Positions 36,998 to 45,844 of a DNA stretch of 64,000 nucleotides are shown here, piece by piece. The stretch covers positions 1,860,001-1,924,000 of the forward strand of contig NZ_JAPENL010000001.1 in the NCBI RefSeq assembly GCF_026342015.1, written 5' to 3'. Under the pieces are notes generated by a model. It saw only the letters and a list, made by a program, of their open reading frames with translations, made no database searches and had not been told where the DNA came from. Made by a program: the position numbers and the translations under genes. Each line of letters begins with the position of its first letter. Within the stretch, counting starts at the first letter, position 1. The stretch comes from Micromonospora lupini. GTDB taxonomy: Bacteria; Actinomycetota; Actinomycetes; Mycobacteriales; Micromonosporaceae.

Positions 36998-37678
36998 GTG
37001 CGTTCACACAAGCCCGACCAATCCGGCGGACGACAGCGGTCGACCGTCCGTCGGTCCCTCCAGGCGCTCGTCCTGATGGTCGCCATGGTGGTCGGTACGC
37101 TGCCCTCGACCGGCGCGGCTCAGGCACACGGCACAGTCATCGGCCCGGCGACCCGGGCCTACCAGTGCTGGAAGACCTGGGGCAACCAGCACACCAACCC
37201 GGCCATGCAGCAGCAGGACCCGATGTGCTGGCAGGCGTTCCAGGCCAACCCCGACACCATGTGGAACTGGATGAGCCAACTGCGGGACGGCCTCGCCGGC
37301 CAGTACCAGGCCCGCACCCCGGACGGGCAACTGTGCAGCAACGCCCTCTCCAGGAACGACGCGGTGAACCAGCCCGGGGCGTGGAAGACGACAGCCGTCA
37401 GCCGCAACCTCACGGTCCAGATGTACGACCAGGCCAGCCACGGGGCTGACTACTTCCAGGTCTACGTCACCAAGCAGGGGTTCAACCCGGCCACCCAGCG
37501 GCTCGGGTGGGGCAACCTCGACCTGATCGCGACGACCGGACGGTACGCGCCGGCCCAGAACATCACGTTCAACGTCTCGCTCCCTGCGCGCAGTGGGAAC
37601 CAGATCCTGTTCGTGCTGTGGAGGGCGTCGCACCTGGACCAGACCTACATGTGGTGCAGCGACATCACCATCGCCTGA
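36998..37678 (+). CDS. AA10 lytic polysaccharide monooxygenase
   Basis: 226 residues. Signal peptide cleavage after AQA exposes His44, the first copper ligand (HGTVIGPATRAYQCWK), and His148 (QASHGADYF) is the second histidine-brace ligand. Family motifs include MCWQAF, LCSNALS and MWCSD near the end. AA10 enzymes oxidise cellulose or chitin with copper; the sequence lacks a carbohydrate-binding module. GTG 36998 (after GGAACGGAGG) is the start, while ATG 36991 is out of frame. The CebR-like site upstream points to cellulose-linked induction. A PQQ-dependent dehydrogenase follows. Confidence 0.92.
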   Translation: MRSHKPDQSGGRQRSTVRRSLQALVLMVAMVVGTLPSTGAAQAHGTVIGPATRAYQCWKTWGNQHTNPAMQQQDPMCWQAFQANPDTMWNWMSQLRDGLAGQYQARTPDGQLCSNALSRNDAVNQPGAWKTTAVSRNLTVQMYDQASHGADYFQVYVTKQGFNPATQRLGWGNLDLIATTGRYAPAQNITFNVSLPARSGNQILFVLWRASHLDQTYMWCSDITIA

Positions 37679-37706
37679 TCGGCAGGTCCGACAGGTACGG
37701 CACCAC

Positions 37707-37740
37707 TCCGGCCCGGGGCGCGTTGGCGCCCTGGGCCGGA
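37707..37740. terminator. Hairpin between LPMO and PQQ dehydrogenase genes
   Basis: A 15-bp stem with one G-T pair (arms 37707-37721 and 37726-37740; loop GTTG) in the 100-bp gap. It probably terminates LPMO transcription, or partially attenuates read-through into the dehydrogenase gene. Confidence 0.75.
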
Positions 37741-37778
37741 CTGCTCGCCCACCACCCCACCTGATCGAGGAGCTGAAC

Positions 37779-39011
37779 ATGCAGAGACGGCGTTATCGCC
37801 CGGCCACCATGCTGGCGGGGCTGCTCATCCTGACCCTGTCCGCGCTTCTGGTGCCGCCGGCGCCGATGGCCGGCACCGCGGCGGCCGGCACGCCCCGCGC
37901 CCGTGCGGTGCCACTGACCGAGCTGACAGTCGTATCCGAACGGGTGGCGTTCGGTCTGCAGCGTCCGATCGCGCTCACCGGACTGCCGGACGGTCGGATG
38001 CTGATCGCGGAGAAGAACGGCACCGTCCGCGCGTACCATCCCGACACCGGCCTGGCGGCAGAGCCGGTGCTCGACCTGACCGCCCGGATCGACACGTCGG
38101 ACAACGAGCGCGGCCTCCTCGGCATCACGCCCGCGCCGAACTTCGCGCGGACCGGGATCCTCTACGTGGCCTACACGAGCCTGCCGGCCGGCGCGCTCAC
38201 CCTGGCACGAGTGCCCATCGGCGCTCCGGACCGGCTCCAGGTGCTGCTCACCCAGGAGCACGCCGAGTTCGGCAACCACAACGGCGGCCAGGTCGCCTTC
38301 GGCCGCGACGGCTACCTCTACTGGTCCACCGGCGACGGCGGCGACGCGAACGACCCGTTCAAGAGCGGCCAGAACCTCGGCACCCTGCTCGGCAAGATCG
38401 TGCGAATCGACGTCAACCGCGCCTGCGGGGGCAAGCCCTACTGCGTGCCCTCCGACAACCCGTTCGTCCGCGTGCCTGGCGCGCGGCCGGAGATCTGGGT
38501 CTACGGGCTGCGCAACCCGTGGAAGTTCTCCATCGACCCGGTCGACGGCTCCCTGTGGATCGGTGATGTCGGCCAGGGGCTGGTCGAGGAGATCGACCAC
38601 ATCCGCCCGTCGCAGCGTGGGGCGAACCTCGGGTGGTCCTGTCGAGAGGGCACGCCGGTCTTCGACCAGACGCAGTGCCGGCCGGGCGTGCGGCTCACCG
38701 ACCCGGTCTTCGAGTACGAGCACTACCTGACGGAGAACTGTTCGGTGATCGGCGGCGTGGTGTACCGAGGGTCCGCCACCCCGGAGGCGCGAGGCACGTA
38801 CCTCGCGAGCGACTACTGCTCGACCCTCGCGTTCGCCGTCCGCCCCAGGGCCACGGGCGGCTACGAGTCCGCGACGATCGGCAACCTCCCCACCCAGCCC
38901 ACCGCGATCGGCACCGACGCGCAGGGTGAGCTGTACGTGCTCAGCGACCTCCCGGGATGGCTGAGCCGGGTACGGTTCGAGCGGGTCCAGCCGGCCCCGG
39001 CAGCGGGGTGA
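37779..39011 (+). CDS. Secreted PQQ-dependent sugar dehydrogenase
   Basis: 410 residues with a signal peptide (MLAGLLILTLSALLVPPAP). The six-bladed soluble aldose dehydrogenase family is shown by RPIALTGLPDGRMLIAEKNG, ERGLLGITPAPNF, FGNHNGGQVAFGRDGYLYWS (catalytic His), GTLLGKIVRID, EIWVYGLRNPWKF and LWIGDVGQGLVEEIDHI. It oxidises sugars using PQQ. Placed directly after the LPMO gene (100 bp), it may donate electrons to LPMO or make hydrogen peroxide, as PQQ-dependent pyranose dehydrogenases do for fungal LPMOs (inference from a fungal precedent). Confidence 0.85.
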   Translation: MQRRRYRPATMLAGLLILTLSALLVPPAPMAGTAAAGTPRARAVPLTELTVVSERVAFGLQRPIALTGLPDGRMLIAEKNGTVRAYHPDTGLAAEPVLDLTARIDTSDNERGLLGITPAPNFARTGILYVAYTSLPAGALTLARVPIGAPDRLQVLLTQEHAEFGNHNGGQVAFGRDGYLYWSTGDGGDANDPFKSGQNLGTLLGKIVRIDVNRACGGKPYCVPSDNPFVRVPGARPEIWVYGLRNPWKFSIDPVDGSLWIGDVGQGLVEEIDHIRPSQRGANLGWSCREGTPVFDQTQCRPGVRLTDPVFEYEHYLTENCSVIGGVVYRGSATPEARGTYLASDYCSTLAFAVRPRATGGYESATIGNLPTQPTAIGTDAQGELYVLSDLPGWLSRVRFERVQPAPAAG

Positions 39012-39049
39012 CGATCCGCTGAACCTCCGGGCGATTCCTCCCCATCCGT

Positions 39050-39097
39050 GACCCCACAGTGGGCGGCCGCGCACGAGCGGCCGTCCACTGTGGGGTC
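39050..39097. terminator. Strong hairpin terminator
   Basis: A stem of 13 bp, a G-T pair and 6 bp (outer arms 39050-39062 and 39085-39097; inner arms CGGCCG at 39064-39069 and 39078-39083) downstream of the PQQ dehydrogenase gene. Confidence 0.88.
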
Positions 39098-39188
39098 CGC
39101 CCCCAATCCGCCCCACCCGGCTGCGACAGCCGAGAACGTACGACCTCATGCTCCCGCCTCACTGGGATCGGGGCAGCGGTGGTGCCGC

Positions 39189-39236
39189 GTCCGGCACCGT
39201 CGTGCGGTTACCGCGAGGCGTACGACGGTGCCGGAC
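39189..39236. terminator. Hairpin terminator of the MmyB-type regulator
   Basis: A perfect 15-bp stem (arms 39189-39203 and 39222-39236) with an 18-nt loop, about 75 bp past the minus-strand stop at 39312. Confidence 0.75.
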
Positions 39237-39311
39237 CGCCGGCCCGGTATTGACGGCTGACGGTGCCGTGAATGTGGTCGAGAAACTGCTACCGATGACC
39301 TCGCTGTCCGT

Positions 39312-40166
39312 TCAGGAAAACGCGCCGTCACGTGCCGCAGCAGCCACCGATCTCGATGCCGACAGGGCGGCGGCGAAGCGCTGCGGCTCAGCCGGCGCCA
39401 TCACCACGATGCTGAGGTGCGGTGCGCTCTGCAGCGTCAGGAACTCGTTTGTGAACGACATCTCACCGAACGCCGGGTGCCGCAGGGTCTTCACGTGGTG
39501 CTGCCAGGTGGAGACGGTCTGGTCGTGCCACAGCTGCCGAAATTCGGGGCTGCGCTCGGAGAGCTCGTTGGTGATCTCGGCGAGCCGAGGATGGCCAGGG
39601 TACTGCCCGGCATGCAGGCGCAGCAGCCCGACCAAGTCGGCGGCGGCGCCCGCCCACTCCGCTCCCCACCGCTCACGGGCCTCCGGGGCGAGCATCGTCC
39701 ACCGGACGGCGTTTCGGTGGCGGGCGGGCATCGTCGCGAAGTCGGCGTACAGGAACGCCGCGGCGGCGTTGAAGTACGCCACGTCCAGCATGGGCTGCAG
39801 CACCCCCGCCGGCGTGTCGCCGAACGCTGCGACAAGCTGCCGTACCCGATCGTTGACGGGATCGCCGGGATCGGCGACCGGCCGCTGCTCGGCGACGCGC
39901 GCGAGCGCGAACAGGTGCCGGCGCTCGTCGTCGGTCAGACACAGCGTGCGGGCCACGCTGCTCAGCACCCCGGGCGACGCCGTCGGCTGCCGCCCCTGCT
40001 CGAGGCGCGCGTAGTAGTCGACGCTCACGCCCGCGAGTTGGGCCACCTCTTCGCGGCGCAGCCCCGGAACTCGCCGCCGGTGCCCTCCCGGCAGGCCGAC
40101 GCGACGAGGCTCTACGCGGCTTCGCCGATCCCGCAGGAAGGCGGCCAGAGCTTCATTACGGATCAC
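39312..40166 (-). CDS. XRE-family regulator with MmyB-like ligand domain
   Basis: 284 residues, same architecture as the regulator at 745-1632. HTH: HRRRVPGLRREEVAQLAGVS followed by VDYYARLEQGRQ; C-terminal MmyB-like part with PMLDVAYFNAAAAFLYADFA and FRQLWHDQTVST. The start is GTG 40166 (VIRNEALAAFLR); a much longer upstream frame to 41447 is spurious. It is divergent from the haloperoxidase-like hydrolase and may repress it. An 11-bp palindrome GTGCCTGGCAC (40214-40224) lies in the gap. Confidence 0.88.
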   Translation of the reverse strand: MIRNEALAAFLRDRRSRVEPRRVGLPGGHRRRVPGLRREEVAQLAGVSVDYYARLEQGRQPTASPGVLSSVARTLCLTDDERRHLFALARVAEQRPVADPGDPVNDRVRQLVAAFGDTPAGVLQPMLDVAYFNAAAAFLYADFATMPARHRNAVRWTMLAPEARERWGAEWAGAAADLVGLLRLHAGQYPGHPRLAEITNELSERSPEFRQLWHDQTVSTWQHHVKTLRHPAFGEMSFTNEFLTLQSAPHLSIVVMAPAEPQRFAAALSASRSVAAAARDGAFS

Positions 40167-40544
40167 CCAACAAAGGTTACGCGAGGGTGGGCATCCGATT
40201 CCTAGGTCATGGTGTGCCTGGCACGTCGCACCGACCGGTGGTTGCCTGAGTACCGCAGGCGCTACTGAAGAAGTGGACAGGGATGCAGATTTCACCAACA
40301 GGTTCCGGCGGTCTCCAAGGGTTGCCGATGGGCTTGTGACGCACGCCCCCATCCGGCGCCTACGGCCGAGCCGACCGAACCGAGCCGATCGCCACGGCGC
40401 CGGTTGACCTCGAGGCCGATCGAATTGCCGACACCACGCCGGCCACATTCGCGAGCCGTTCCCATTGTGCTGCCCGGCGTTGGTTCCACAAATATGTTCG
40501 CGCTGGCCGGCGAAAGCCGGCTCGAAAAGAATGGACCAGAACAG
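40167..40544. promoter_or_regulatory. Divergent intergenic region with palindrome
   Basis: 378 bp between the MmyB regulator and hydrolase starts. Contains GTGCC-T-GGCAC (40214-40224), a candidate operator. No gene with supporting codon bias was found; the ATG at 40494 in frame with the hydrolase would add an unconserved 17-residue leader. Confidence 0.35.
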
Positions 40545-41375
40545 ATGGCGTACATCAAGGTCGGAGAGGAAAACTCCACCGACATCGAGCTGTATTACGA
40601 GGACCACGGAACCGGCCGGCCGGTGGTGCTCATCCACGGGTTCCCCCTCAGCGGACGCTCGTGGGAGAAGCAGGAAGCCGCGCTTCTCGACGCCGGATAC
40701 CGGGTGATCACCTACGACCGGCGAGGCTTCGGGCGGTCCAGCCAACCGGCCGGCGGCTACGACTACGACACCTTCGCCAGCGACCTGGACACCCTTCTGC
40801 ACACCCTCGAACTCGACGATGTCACGCTCGTGGGCTTCTCGATGGGCACCGGTGAGGTCGTCCGCTACCTGGGAACCCGCGGCTCGGCCCGAGTGGCCCG
40901 GGTGGCCCTGCTCGGACCGCTCGGACCGTTCCTGCGCAAGACCGATGACAACCCCGAAGGTGTCGAGACGGCGTTCTTCGAGGGCATCAAGTCCGCCATC
41001 AGGGCGGATCGGCCGGCGGCCATCAAATCGTTCCTCGACAACTTCTACAACATGGATGTCCTCGGCGGCACCCTGGTGAGCGACTCCGCCTGGCAGGACA
41101 GCTTCAACGTGGCGCTGGGCGCCTCGCCCATCGCCGCGGTGAAGTGCGTCGACGCGTGGCTGGAGGACTTCCGCGACGACATCGCCTCGATCGACATCCC
41201 GGTACTGGTCGTCCAGGGCGACTCGGACCGGATCCTGCCGCCGCCGGTCACCGGTAACCGGCTGCCCGCGCTGCTGCGCGACGTACGGCAGGTCCAGATC
41301 GAGGGCGGCCCGCACGCGATCGGCTGGACGCACGCCGAGCGCGTGAACCAGGAGCTGATCGCCTTCCTCGGCTGA
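40545..41375 (+). CDS. Alpha/beta hydrolase, non-heme haloperoxidase/arylesterase type
   Basis: 276 residues. VVLIHGFPLSGRSWEKQE carries the oxyanion motif, VTLVGFSMGTGEVVRYLGTR places the nucleophile Ser99 in GFSMG, VVQGDSDRILPP gives the Asp and GGPHAIGWTHAE the His. Family members are perhydrolases/haloperoxidases (cofactor-free) or arylesterases. MAYIKVGEEN at ATG 40545 matches the family start. Cytoplasmic. The gene lies 52 bp before the secreted hydrolase gene on the same strand and may be cotranscribed with it. Confidence 0.9.
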   Translation: MAYIKVGEENSTDIELYYEDHGTGRPVVLIHGFPLSGRSWEKQEAALLDAGYRVITYDRRGFGRSSQPAGGYDYDTFASDLDTLLHTLELDDVTLVGFSMGTGEVVRYLGTRGSARVARVALLGPLGPFLRKTDDNPEGVETAFFEGIKSAIRADRPAAIKSFLDNFYNMDVLGGTLVSDSAWQDSFNVALGASPIAAVKCVDAWLEDFRDDIASIDIPVLVVQGDSDRILPPPVTGNRLPALLRDVRQVQIEGGPHAIGWTHAERVNQELIAFLG

Positions 41376-41427
41376 GAAGCCACCGGCACCGTCCATCCGC
41401 AGAAACGAAACATTGGAAAGGAACGCA

Positions 41428-42276
41428 GTGTTCTCTGTCTCGAACAAGGCTCGCCGACTGGCGCTGGGAGCAGCCGGCCTCGGTGTGCTGATCAGCCTCG
41501 CCGGGGTCGCCGCGCCGGCCCTCGCCGAAAGCAGCTACCTGCACCCCGCGAAGGAGAAGCCGACTGTCGTGCTCGTGCACGGCGCGTGGGCGGACGGGTC
41601 CAGCTGGGACAAGGTGGCGGCCAAGCTCCAGCACGACGGCTACCGGGTGGTCACGCCGCCGAATCTGCTGTCGGGCGTGAAGAACGACGCGGACAGTCTC
41701 CGCGCGTACCTGGACACCATCACCGGACCGATCGTCCTCGTCGGGCACTCGTACGGCGGCATGGTCATCACCAACGCGGCAGTGGGTGACGAGCAGGTCA
41801 AGGCCCTGGTGTACGTCGACGCGTACATCCCGGATGCGCACGACACAGTGCTGTCGCTGACCTCGGCCGTGCCGGGCTCGGTCTTCGCGGCCGAAGCGTC
41901 CACAGTCTTCGACCAGGTCGCGATTCCCGGCGCCGACCCGGGAATTGTCAACCTCTACGTGAAGCCGTCGATCTTCGGTAAGGCGTTCGCCGACAGGAGC
42001 ATCCCCGCCAAGGACGTGGCGGTACTGGCCGCCCGGCAGCGGCCCCTGGCCTTGAACGCCCTGGTCGAGGAGTCCGGCGAGCCGGCCTGGCGCACCATCC
42101 CCTCGTGGTCGGTGATCGGCAAGCAGGACGCCGTCATCCCCGCCGCCGAGCAGGTCGCCATGTCCAAGAGGGCCAAGGCACACACCACCGAGGTCAACGC
42201 CCCCCACCTGTCCATGGTCACCGACACGGGCGCGGTCACCAACCAGATCGAGGCCGCCGCCAAGGCGACCAACTGA
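41428..42276 (+). CDS. Exported alpha/beta hydrolase A
   Basis: 282 residues, with a signal peptide (RRLALGAAGLGVLISLAGVA, to ALA). TVVLVHGAWADGSSW is the oxyanion region and IVLVGHSYGG places nucleophile Ser108. His in APHLSMVTD is likely the catalytic base. The start is GTG 41428, 6 bp after GGAAAGG; the TTG at 41413 would overlap that ribosome site. It resembles the convergent gene at 42352-43218 so closely in layout and motifs that the two look like paralogs. Substrate unknown; such proteins are esterases or hydroxynitrile lyase-like enzymes. Confidence 0.85.
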   Translation: MFSVSNKARRLALGAAGLGVLISLAGVAAPALAESSYLHPAKEKPTVVLVHGAWADGSSWDKVAAKLQHDGYRVVTPPNLLSGVKNDADSLRAYLDTITGPIVLVGHSYGGMVITNAAVGDEQVKALVYVDAYIPDAHDTVLSLTSAVPGSVFAAEASTVFDQVAIPGADPGIVNLYVKPSIFGKAFADRSIPAKDVAVLAARQRPLALNALVEESGEPAWRTIPSWSVIGKQDAVIPAAEQVAMSKRAKAHTTEVNAPHLSMVTDTGAVTNQIEAAAKATN

Positions 42277-42290
42277 CAGGACAATCGGCT

Positions 42291-42325
42291 GTGGCCGCGT
42301 GGGCCGGTCTGGCCCACGCGGCCAC
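42291..42325. terminator. Bidirectional hairpin terminator
   Basis: A perfect 15-bp stem (arms 42291-42305 and 42311-42325; loop GGTCT) between the convergent paralogous hydrolase genes. Confidence 0.9.
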
Positions 42326-42351
42326 GGTGGTGCCGATGTCACGGGGTCCGG

Positions 42352-43218
42352 TCAGGTGGTCGTCCGGGCCGCCTCCAGGATGACCTGGGTGACCTCACCG
42401 GGATGCGAGATCAGGCCCAGGTGGCCGGCGTCGATCCGGGTGATGTCGGCCCCCGCCCGCTTCATCATCTCTTCCTGGCGGGCCGGCGGGATGACCCGGT
42501 CCTCCTCACCGATCACCGCCCATACCGGGATCGTCTTCCACGCCGGCTCCGTGGCCGGCTCCGCCAGGGCGTTCGTGGCCAGGGCGGTCTGGGTCACGGC
42601 GAGCACCTCCGCCTGCCGCCGAGGCAGACCGTTGGCGAAGCCGGGGATGAACACCTTCGGAAGGACGTACGCGTCGACCGCGCCTTCCGGGGCGCCGGGG
42701 AACGGCACGAGCTTGAAGACGCTCGTGGGGTCGGTCAAGGCCGGCTCCAGCACCGAGCCGGAGCCTGCGGTGAGTTCCTCGACGGTCTCCCCCTTGTCCG
42801 GGGCGAAGGCGTCGACGAACACGAGTGCCTTGACGTTCTTGTTACCGGTCGCGGCGTCGCTCACCACGAAGCCGCCGTACGAGTGGGCCGCGAGCACGAT
42901 GGGACCCTCGATGGTGGACAGGAAGTCCTTCAGGTAGCCGCTGTCGATCGTCGGCCCCCGGCCGGGTTGCGGCGCGACCTGGACCTCGAAACCGCGTGCC
43001 TGGAGTCTGCGGACCTCCCCACTCCAGCTCGAGCCGTCGGCCCAGGCGCCGTGCACCAGGACGATCGTCGGCTTGTCGCCATGCCCCTCGTCGGGGGTAG
43101 GTCGCACACCGCCGTCCGCGAACACGTGTGGGGCGCCTGAGCCGAGCACCGTCACAAGGGTTGCGGCGACGAGCGTTGCGGCGATGGTCTTCGGCCGACG
43201 TAGCGAGATACCGAGCAT
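42352..43218 (-). CDS. Exported alpha/beta hydrolase B (paralog of the neighbour)
   Basis: 288 residues, signal peptide (MLGISLRRPKTIAATLVAAT). Same motifs as the neighbour: PTIVLVHGAWADGSSW, IVLAAHSYGGF (nucleophile Ser113; A-H-S-Y-G, so the first Gly of GxSxG is replaced) and DAGHLGLISHPGE. The start is ATG 43218 after GGGAGAAGAG. It converges with hydrolase A across a hairpin, a tail-to-tail paralog pair most simply explained by an inverted duplication. Confidence 0.85.
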   Translation of the reverse strand: MLGISLRRPKTIAATLVAATLVTVLGSGAPHVFADGGVRPTPDEGHGDKPTIVLVHGAWADGSSWSGEVRRLQARGFEVQVAPQPGRGPTIDSGYLKDFLSTIEGPIVLAAHSYGGFVVSDAATGNKNVKALVFVDAFAPDKGETVEELTAGSGSVLEPALTDPTSVFKLVPFPGAPEGAVDAYVLPKVFIPGFANGLPRRQAEVLAVTQTALATNALAEPATEPAWKTIPVWAVIGEEDRVIPPARQEEMMKRAGADITRIDAGHLGLISHPGEVTQVILEAARTTT

Positions 43219-43581
43219 GTCTCTTCTCCCTCGTTGGTCAGTGGTTTCCGAACCCGGGCAGATGCGGATGGCTGCCAACGCGACACCGCCGAAGCCACAA
43301 CCTGTCGCGAGCACCGCCTGGTGGCGGGTGCACCGACAGCGGCCGGGCTTCGGTGCCGCGACGACTCGCTTATCGCCCAACCCTCACCGTACGGACACTC
43401 GACGGAGATCTCGGACAGAAGAGGAGAATCGCTCAGGTTTCACCCTGCGGGAGGACACACCACGAACGGACCACGGCGATCCCTCAATGCCTCGGCTTCC
43501 CGCCGGCCGGTGATCTGCGCCGAGGCACCAGGTCCAGCAGGCCTCCACAGGTTCTCCACCGGAGGTGGTGACCATCGCGGT
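43219..43581. other. Gene-free interval before the old yellow enzyme gene
   Basis: 363 bp between divergent starts. The frames present are GC-biased shadows without family similarity. GGAGGT at 43561-43566 is 15 bp before the ATG at 43582, too far for an ideal ribosome site, so the start of that gene is not fully certain. No clear operator seen. Confidence 0.5.
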
Positions 43582-44697
43582 ATGCCGACACTTTTCGAGC
43601 CGGTTCAGCTGGGCCGCCTGCGGTTACCCAGCCGGATCGTGATGGCGCCGATGGGCCGGGGGCGAGCCGACAAGCGGGGGACGCCGCTGCCCTACGTGGC
43701 CGAGTACTACGCCCAGCGGGCTGCCGCCGGCCTCATCGTCAGCGAGGCCACCAGTCCGGCGCCGCGCGCGGCCGGCCACGCGTACGGGGTGCAGTGGCAC
43801 TCCGCCGCGGACACCGAGGCCTGGACCGCGGTGTCCGCGGCTGTGCAGGCGGCCGGCGGACGCATGGTGCTGCAGATCATGCATGCCGGGCGGATCGGTC
43901 ATCCCGGCCTCTACGGTCACCGGCCGCTGGCGCCCTCCCCGGTGGCCGCGGCCGGCATGGCCCGCACGTACGACGGTCCGCGCCCGTACCCCGAACCGCT
44001 GGAGATGTCGCCGGCGGACATCGCGGACGCGATCGAGGACGTCGTCAGGTGCGCCCGCGCGGCGATCACGGCCGGCTTCGAGGGCGTCGAGCTGCACGGC
44101 GCCAACGGGTACCTGATCCACCAGTTCCTGTCCGGCACTGTCAACCGCCGCTCCGACGGTTACGGCGGTCCCCCGCACCGCCGGGTGCGATTCGCGGTGG
44201 AGCTGCTGGAGGCCGTCGCCGCCGCGATCGGCGCGGACCGGGTCGGACTGCGGTTGTCCCCCGGGTTCGGCCTCAACGACATGAGCGAACCCGATGCCGA
44301 GGTGGTCTACCCGGCCCTGCTCGACGCCCTGCGGCCCGTCGATCCGGCCTATCTGCACCTGGTCCACGGCTCCGATCCCGCCCTGGTCCGGGCGGTCCGG
44401 GCGGCGTGGGCCGGACCGATCATCGTGAATCCGGGCACGGGTGACCTCGATCCGGACGCCACTGCGCGCGTCGTGGCGGACGCGCTGACCGCCGGGTTCG
44501 ACGCGGTCTCCTTCGGCAAGCAGTTCCTCGCGAACCCCGACCTGCCGCGCCGCCTGGCCGACGGCGCCGCGCTCAACCGGCCGGACCCGGCGACCTTCTA
44601 CCAGGGCGGCCGGCAGGGCTACCTCGACTACCCGACCGCCGACATCACCGAAGGAAAGGCGACGCCATGGTCGTATTCGTCAACAAGCTCACGCTGA
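43582..44697 (+). CDS. Old yellow enzyme-family FMN oxidoreductase
   Basis: 371 residues, TIM-barrel NADH:flavin oxidoreductase. [20 protein letters not shown] (N-terminal strand), [12 protein letters not shown] and the phosphate/substrate loop [20 protein letters not shown] followed by YGG are family landmarks. It reduces enones or quinones using FMN. It is the first of the tailoring genes of the polyketide cluster: it overlaps the ABM monooxygenase gene by 31 bp. Leu15 is a TTA codon. In related aromatic polyketide pathways such enzymes reduce ring C=C bonds before oxidative rearrangement; the exact step here is unknown. Confidence 0.9.
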   Translation: MPTLFEPVQLGRLRLPSRIVMAPMGRGRADKRGTPLPYVAEYYAQRAAAGLIVSEATSPAPRAAGHAYGVQWHSAADTEAWTAVSAAVQAAGGRMVLQIMHAGRIGHPGLYGHRPLAPSPVAAAGMARTYDGPRPYPEPLEMSPADIADAIEDVVRCARAAITAGFEGVELHGANGYLIHQFLSGTVNRRSDGYGGPPHRRVRFAVELLEAVAAAIGADRVGLRLSPGFGLNDMSEPDAEVVYPALLDALRPVDPAYLHLVHGSDPALVRAVRAAWAGPIIVNPGTGDLDPDATARVVADALTAGFDAVSFGKQFLANPDLPRRLADGAALNRPDPATFYQGGRQGYLDYPTADITEGKATPWSYSSTSSR

Positions 44698-44963
44698 TCG
44701 GTGCCGCGGAGGACCTGGAGAGCCGCTACGCCAAGGTCGCCGAGTACATGCGGACCCGCCCCGGTCTGGTGAGTTACATCCTGAGCCGCTCCCAGAAGGA
44801 CCCGTCGACCTACTACAACATCGCCGAGTGGACGGACGAGGAGTCCTTCCGCACGGCGCTGCAGGAGCCGGAGTTCCGCAGCCGGCTGGACCGGCTGACC
44901 GGCATCATCAAGGGTGAACCGCACCTGACCGAACCCGTCCTCCGCTACGACGCGACCAACTGA
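44667..44963 (+). CDS. Antibiotic biosynthesis monooxygenase (ABM) domain protein
   Basis: 98 residues, a single ABM ferredoxin-like fold: [57 protein letters not shown]. Relatives such as ActVA-Orf6 and TcmH oxidise anthrones to quinones without cofactor. The start lies inside the old yellow enzyme gene (31-bp overlap) after GAAGGAAAG, implying coupled translation and a shared substrate. Anthrone oxidation in the polyketide pathway is the likely role. Confidence 0.88.
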   Translation: MVVFVNKLTLIGAAEDLESRYAKVAEYMRTRPGLVSYILSRSQKDPSTYYNIAEWTDEESFRTALQEPEFRSRLDRLTGIIKGEPHLTEPVLRYDATN

Positions 44964-44970
44964 CAGCACA

Positions 44971-45008
44971 CGGCGGCCGCCCGGGGTTCTCGCCCCGGGC
45001 GGCCGCCG
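44971..45008. terminator. Bidirectional hairpin terminator
   Basis: A perfect 16-bp stem (arms 44971-44986 and 44993-45008; loop TTCTCG) between the convergent ABM and ketoreductase genes. Confidence 0.9.
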
Positions 45009-45027
45009 CGTGTGGACGGTAGGTGAT

Positions 45028-45816
45028 TCAGTAGTTGCCCAGGCCACCGCAGACGTTGACGGCCTGGGCGGTCATCGAGGCCGCCGTGTCGGTGATCAGG
45101 TAGCCGACCAGCCCGGCGACCTCCTCCGGCGTCGAGTAACGCCCGAGCGGGATCTTCGCCTGGAACCGCTCCAGCACCGCGTCCTCGGTGACACCCCAGT
45201 GCGCGGCGTACCCCTGGCGGACCCGGACCGCCATCGGCGTCTCCACGTAGCCCGGGCACACCGCGTTGACGGTGATCCCGCTGCCGGCCAGCTCGAATCC
45301 GAGCGCCTTGGTGAACCCGACCACGCCGTGCTTGGCGGCGGTGTACGGGGCAGCCAGCGCCACGCCCTGCTTGCCGGCGGTGGAGGCGATGTTGATGATG
45401 CGTCCCCAGCCCTGCTCCCGGATGCCACCGGCCCGGAGCACTTCGCGGGTCACCCGGAAGGTGGCGGTGAGGTTGGTGGCGAGCACGTCGTCCCAGAGCG
45501 CGTCCTCCAGGTCGGCCGTGACTCCGCCGCCGGATCGGCCGGCGTTGTTTACCAGCACGCTGATCGGTCCGAAACGGTCCACCGCGGCGGCGACGAGCCG
45601 GGTGACGTCGTCGGTGGATCGGACGTCGGCCACGGTACCGTCGACGTCCAGGCCACGGCCGCGGAGCTTGTCGGTGATCGTGGCGACCTGCTCGGCGTCG
45701 CGGGCGCAGAAGAAGGTCGCGCGGCCGCTCTCGGCAAGCGTCTCGACCACTGCCAGGCCGATACCGCTCGTGCCGCCGGTGACCAGGGCCGCGCCAGGGC
45801 GCTTCGATTCCGTCAT
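45028..45816 (-). CDS. Type II PKS C-9 ketoreductase (ActIII-like)
   Basis: 262 residues, classical SDR. GGTSGIG cofactor loop, NNAGRSGGG and catalytic Ser145, Tyr158, Lys162 (INIAS; YTAAKHGVVGFTKAL). The ending AQAVNVCGGLGNY is the diagnostic C-terminus of ActIII-type ketoreductases, and the length matches ActIII. It reduces the C-9 carbonyl of the nascent polyketide chain with NADPH and so fixes first-ring cyclisation C7-C12. The MDR dehydrogenase gene is 28 bp upstream. Its presence predicts a reduced aromatic skeleton (anthracycline/benzoisochromanequinone-like). Confidence 0.95.
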   Translation of the reverse strand: MTESKRPGAALVTGGTSGIGLAVVETLAESGRATFFCARDAEQVATITDKLRGRGLDVDGTVADVRSTDDVTRLVAAAVDRFGPISVLVNNAGRSGGGVTADLEDALWDDVLATNLTATFRVTREVLRAGGIREQGWGRIINIASTAGKQGVALAAPYTAAKHGVVGFTKALGFELAGSGITVNAVCPGYVETPMAVRVRQGYAAHWGVTEDAVLERFQAKIPLGRYSTPEEVAGLVGYLITDTAASMTAQAVNVCGGLGNY

Positions 45817-45844
45817 CGTGGTGTCCTCTCTTCCGGTGGTGGGT

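Noticed and set aside
36991..37449. ATG 36991 as LPMO start
   Set aside because: Wrong frame; the LPMO signal peptide and His44 need GTG 36998.
39312..41447. A 711-residue minus-strand open frame
   Set aside because: Only the last 285 codons (from GTG 40166) match an MmyB-type regulator. The rest is antisense of the haloperoxidase gene and has no family similarity.
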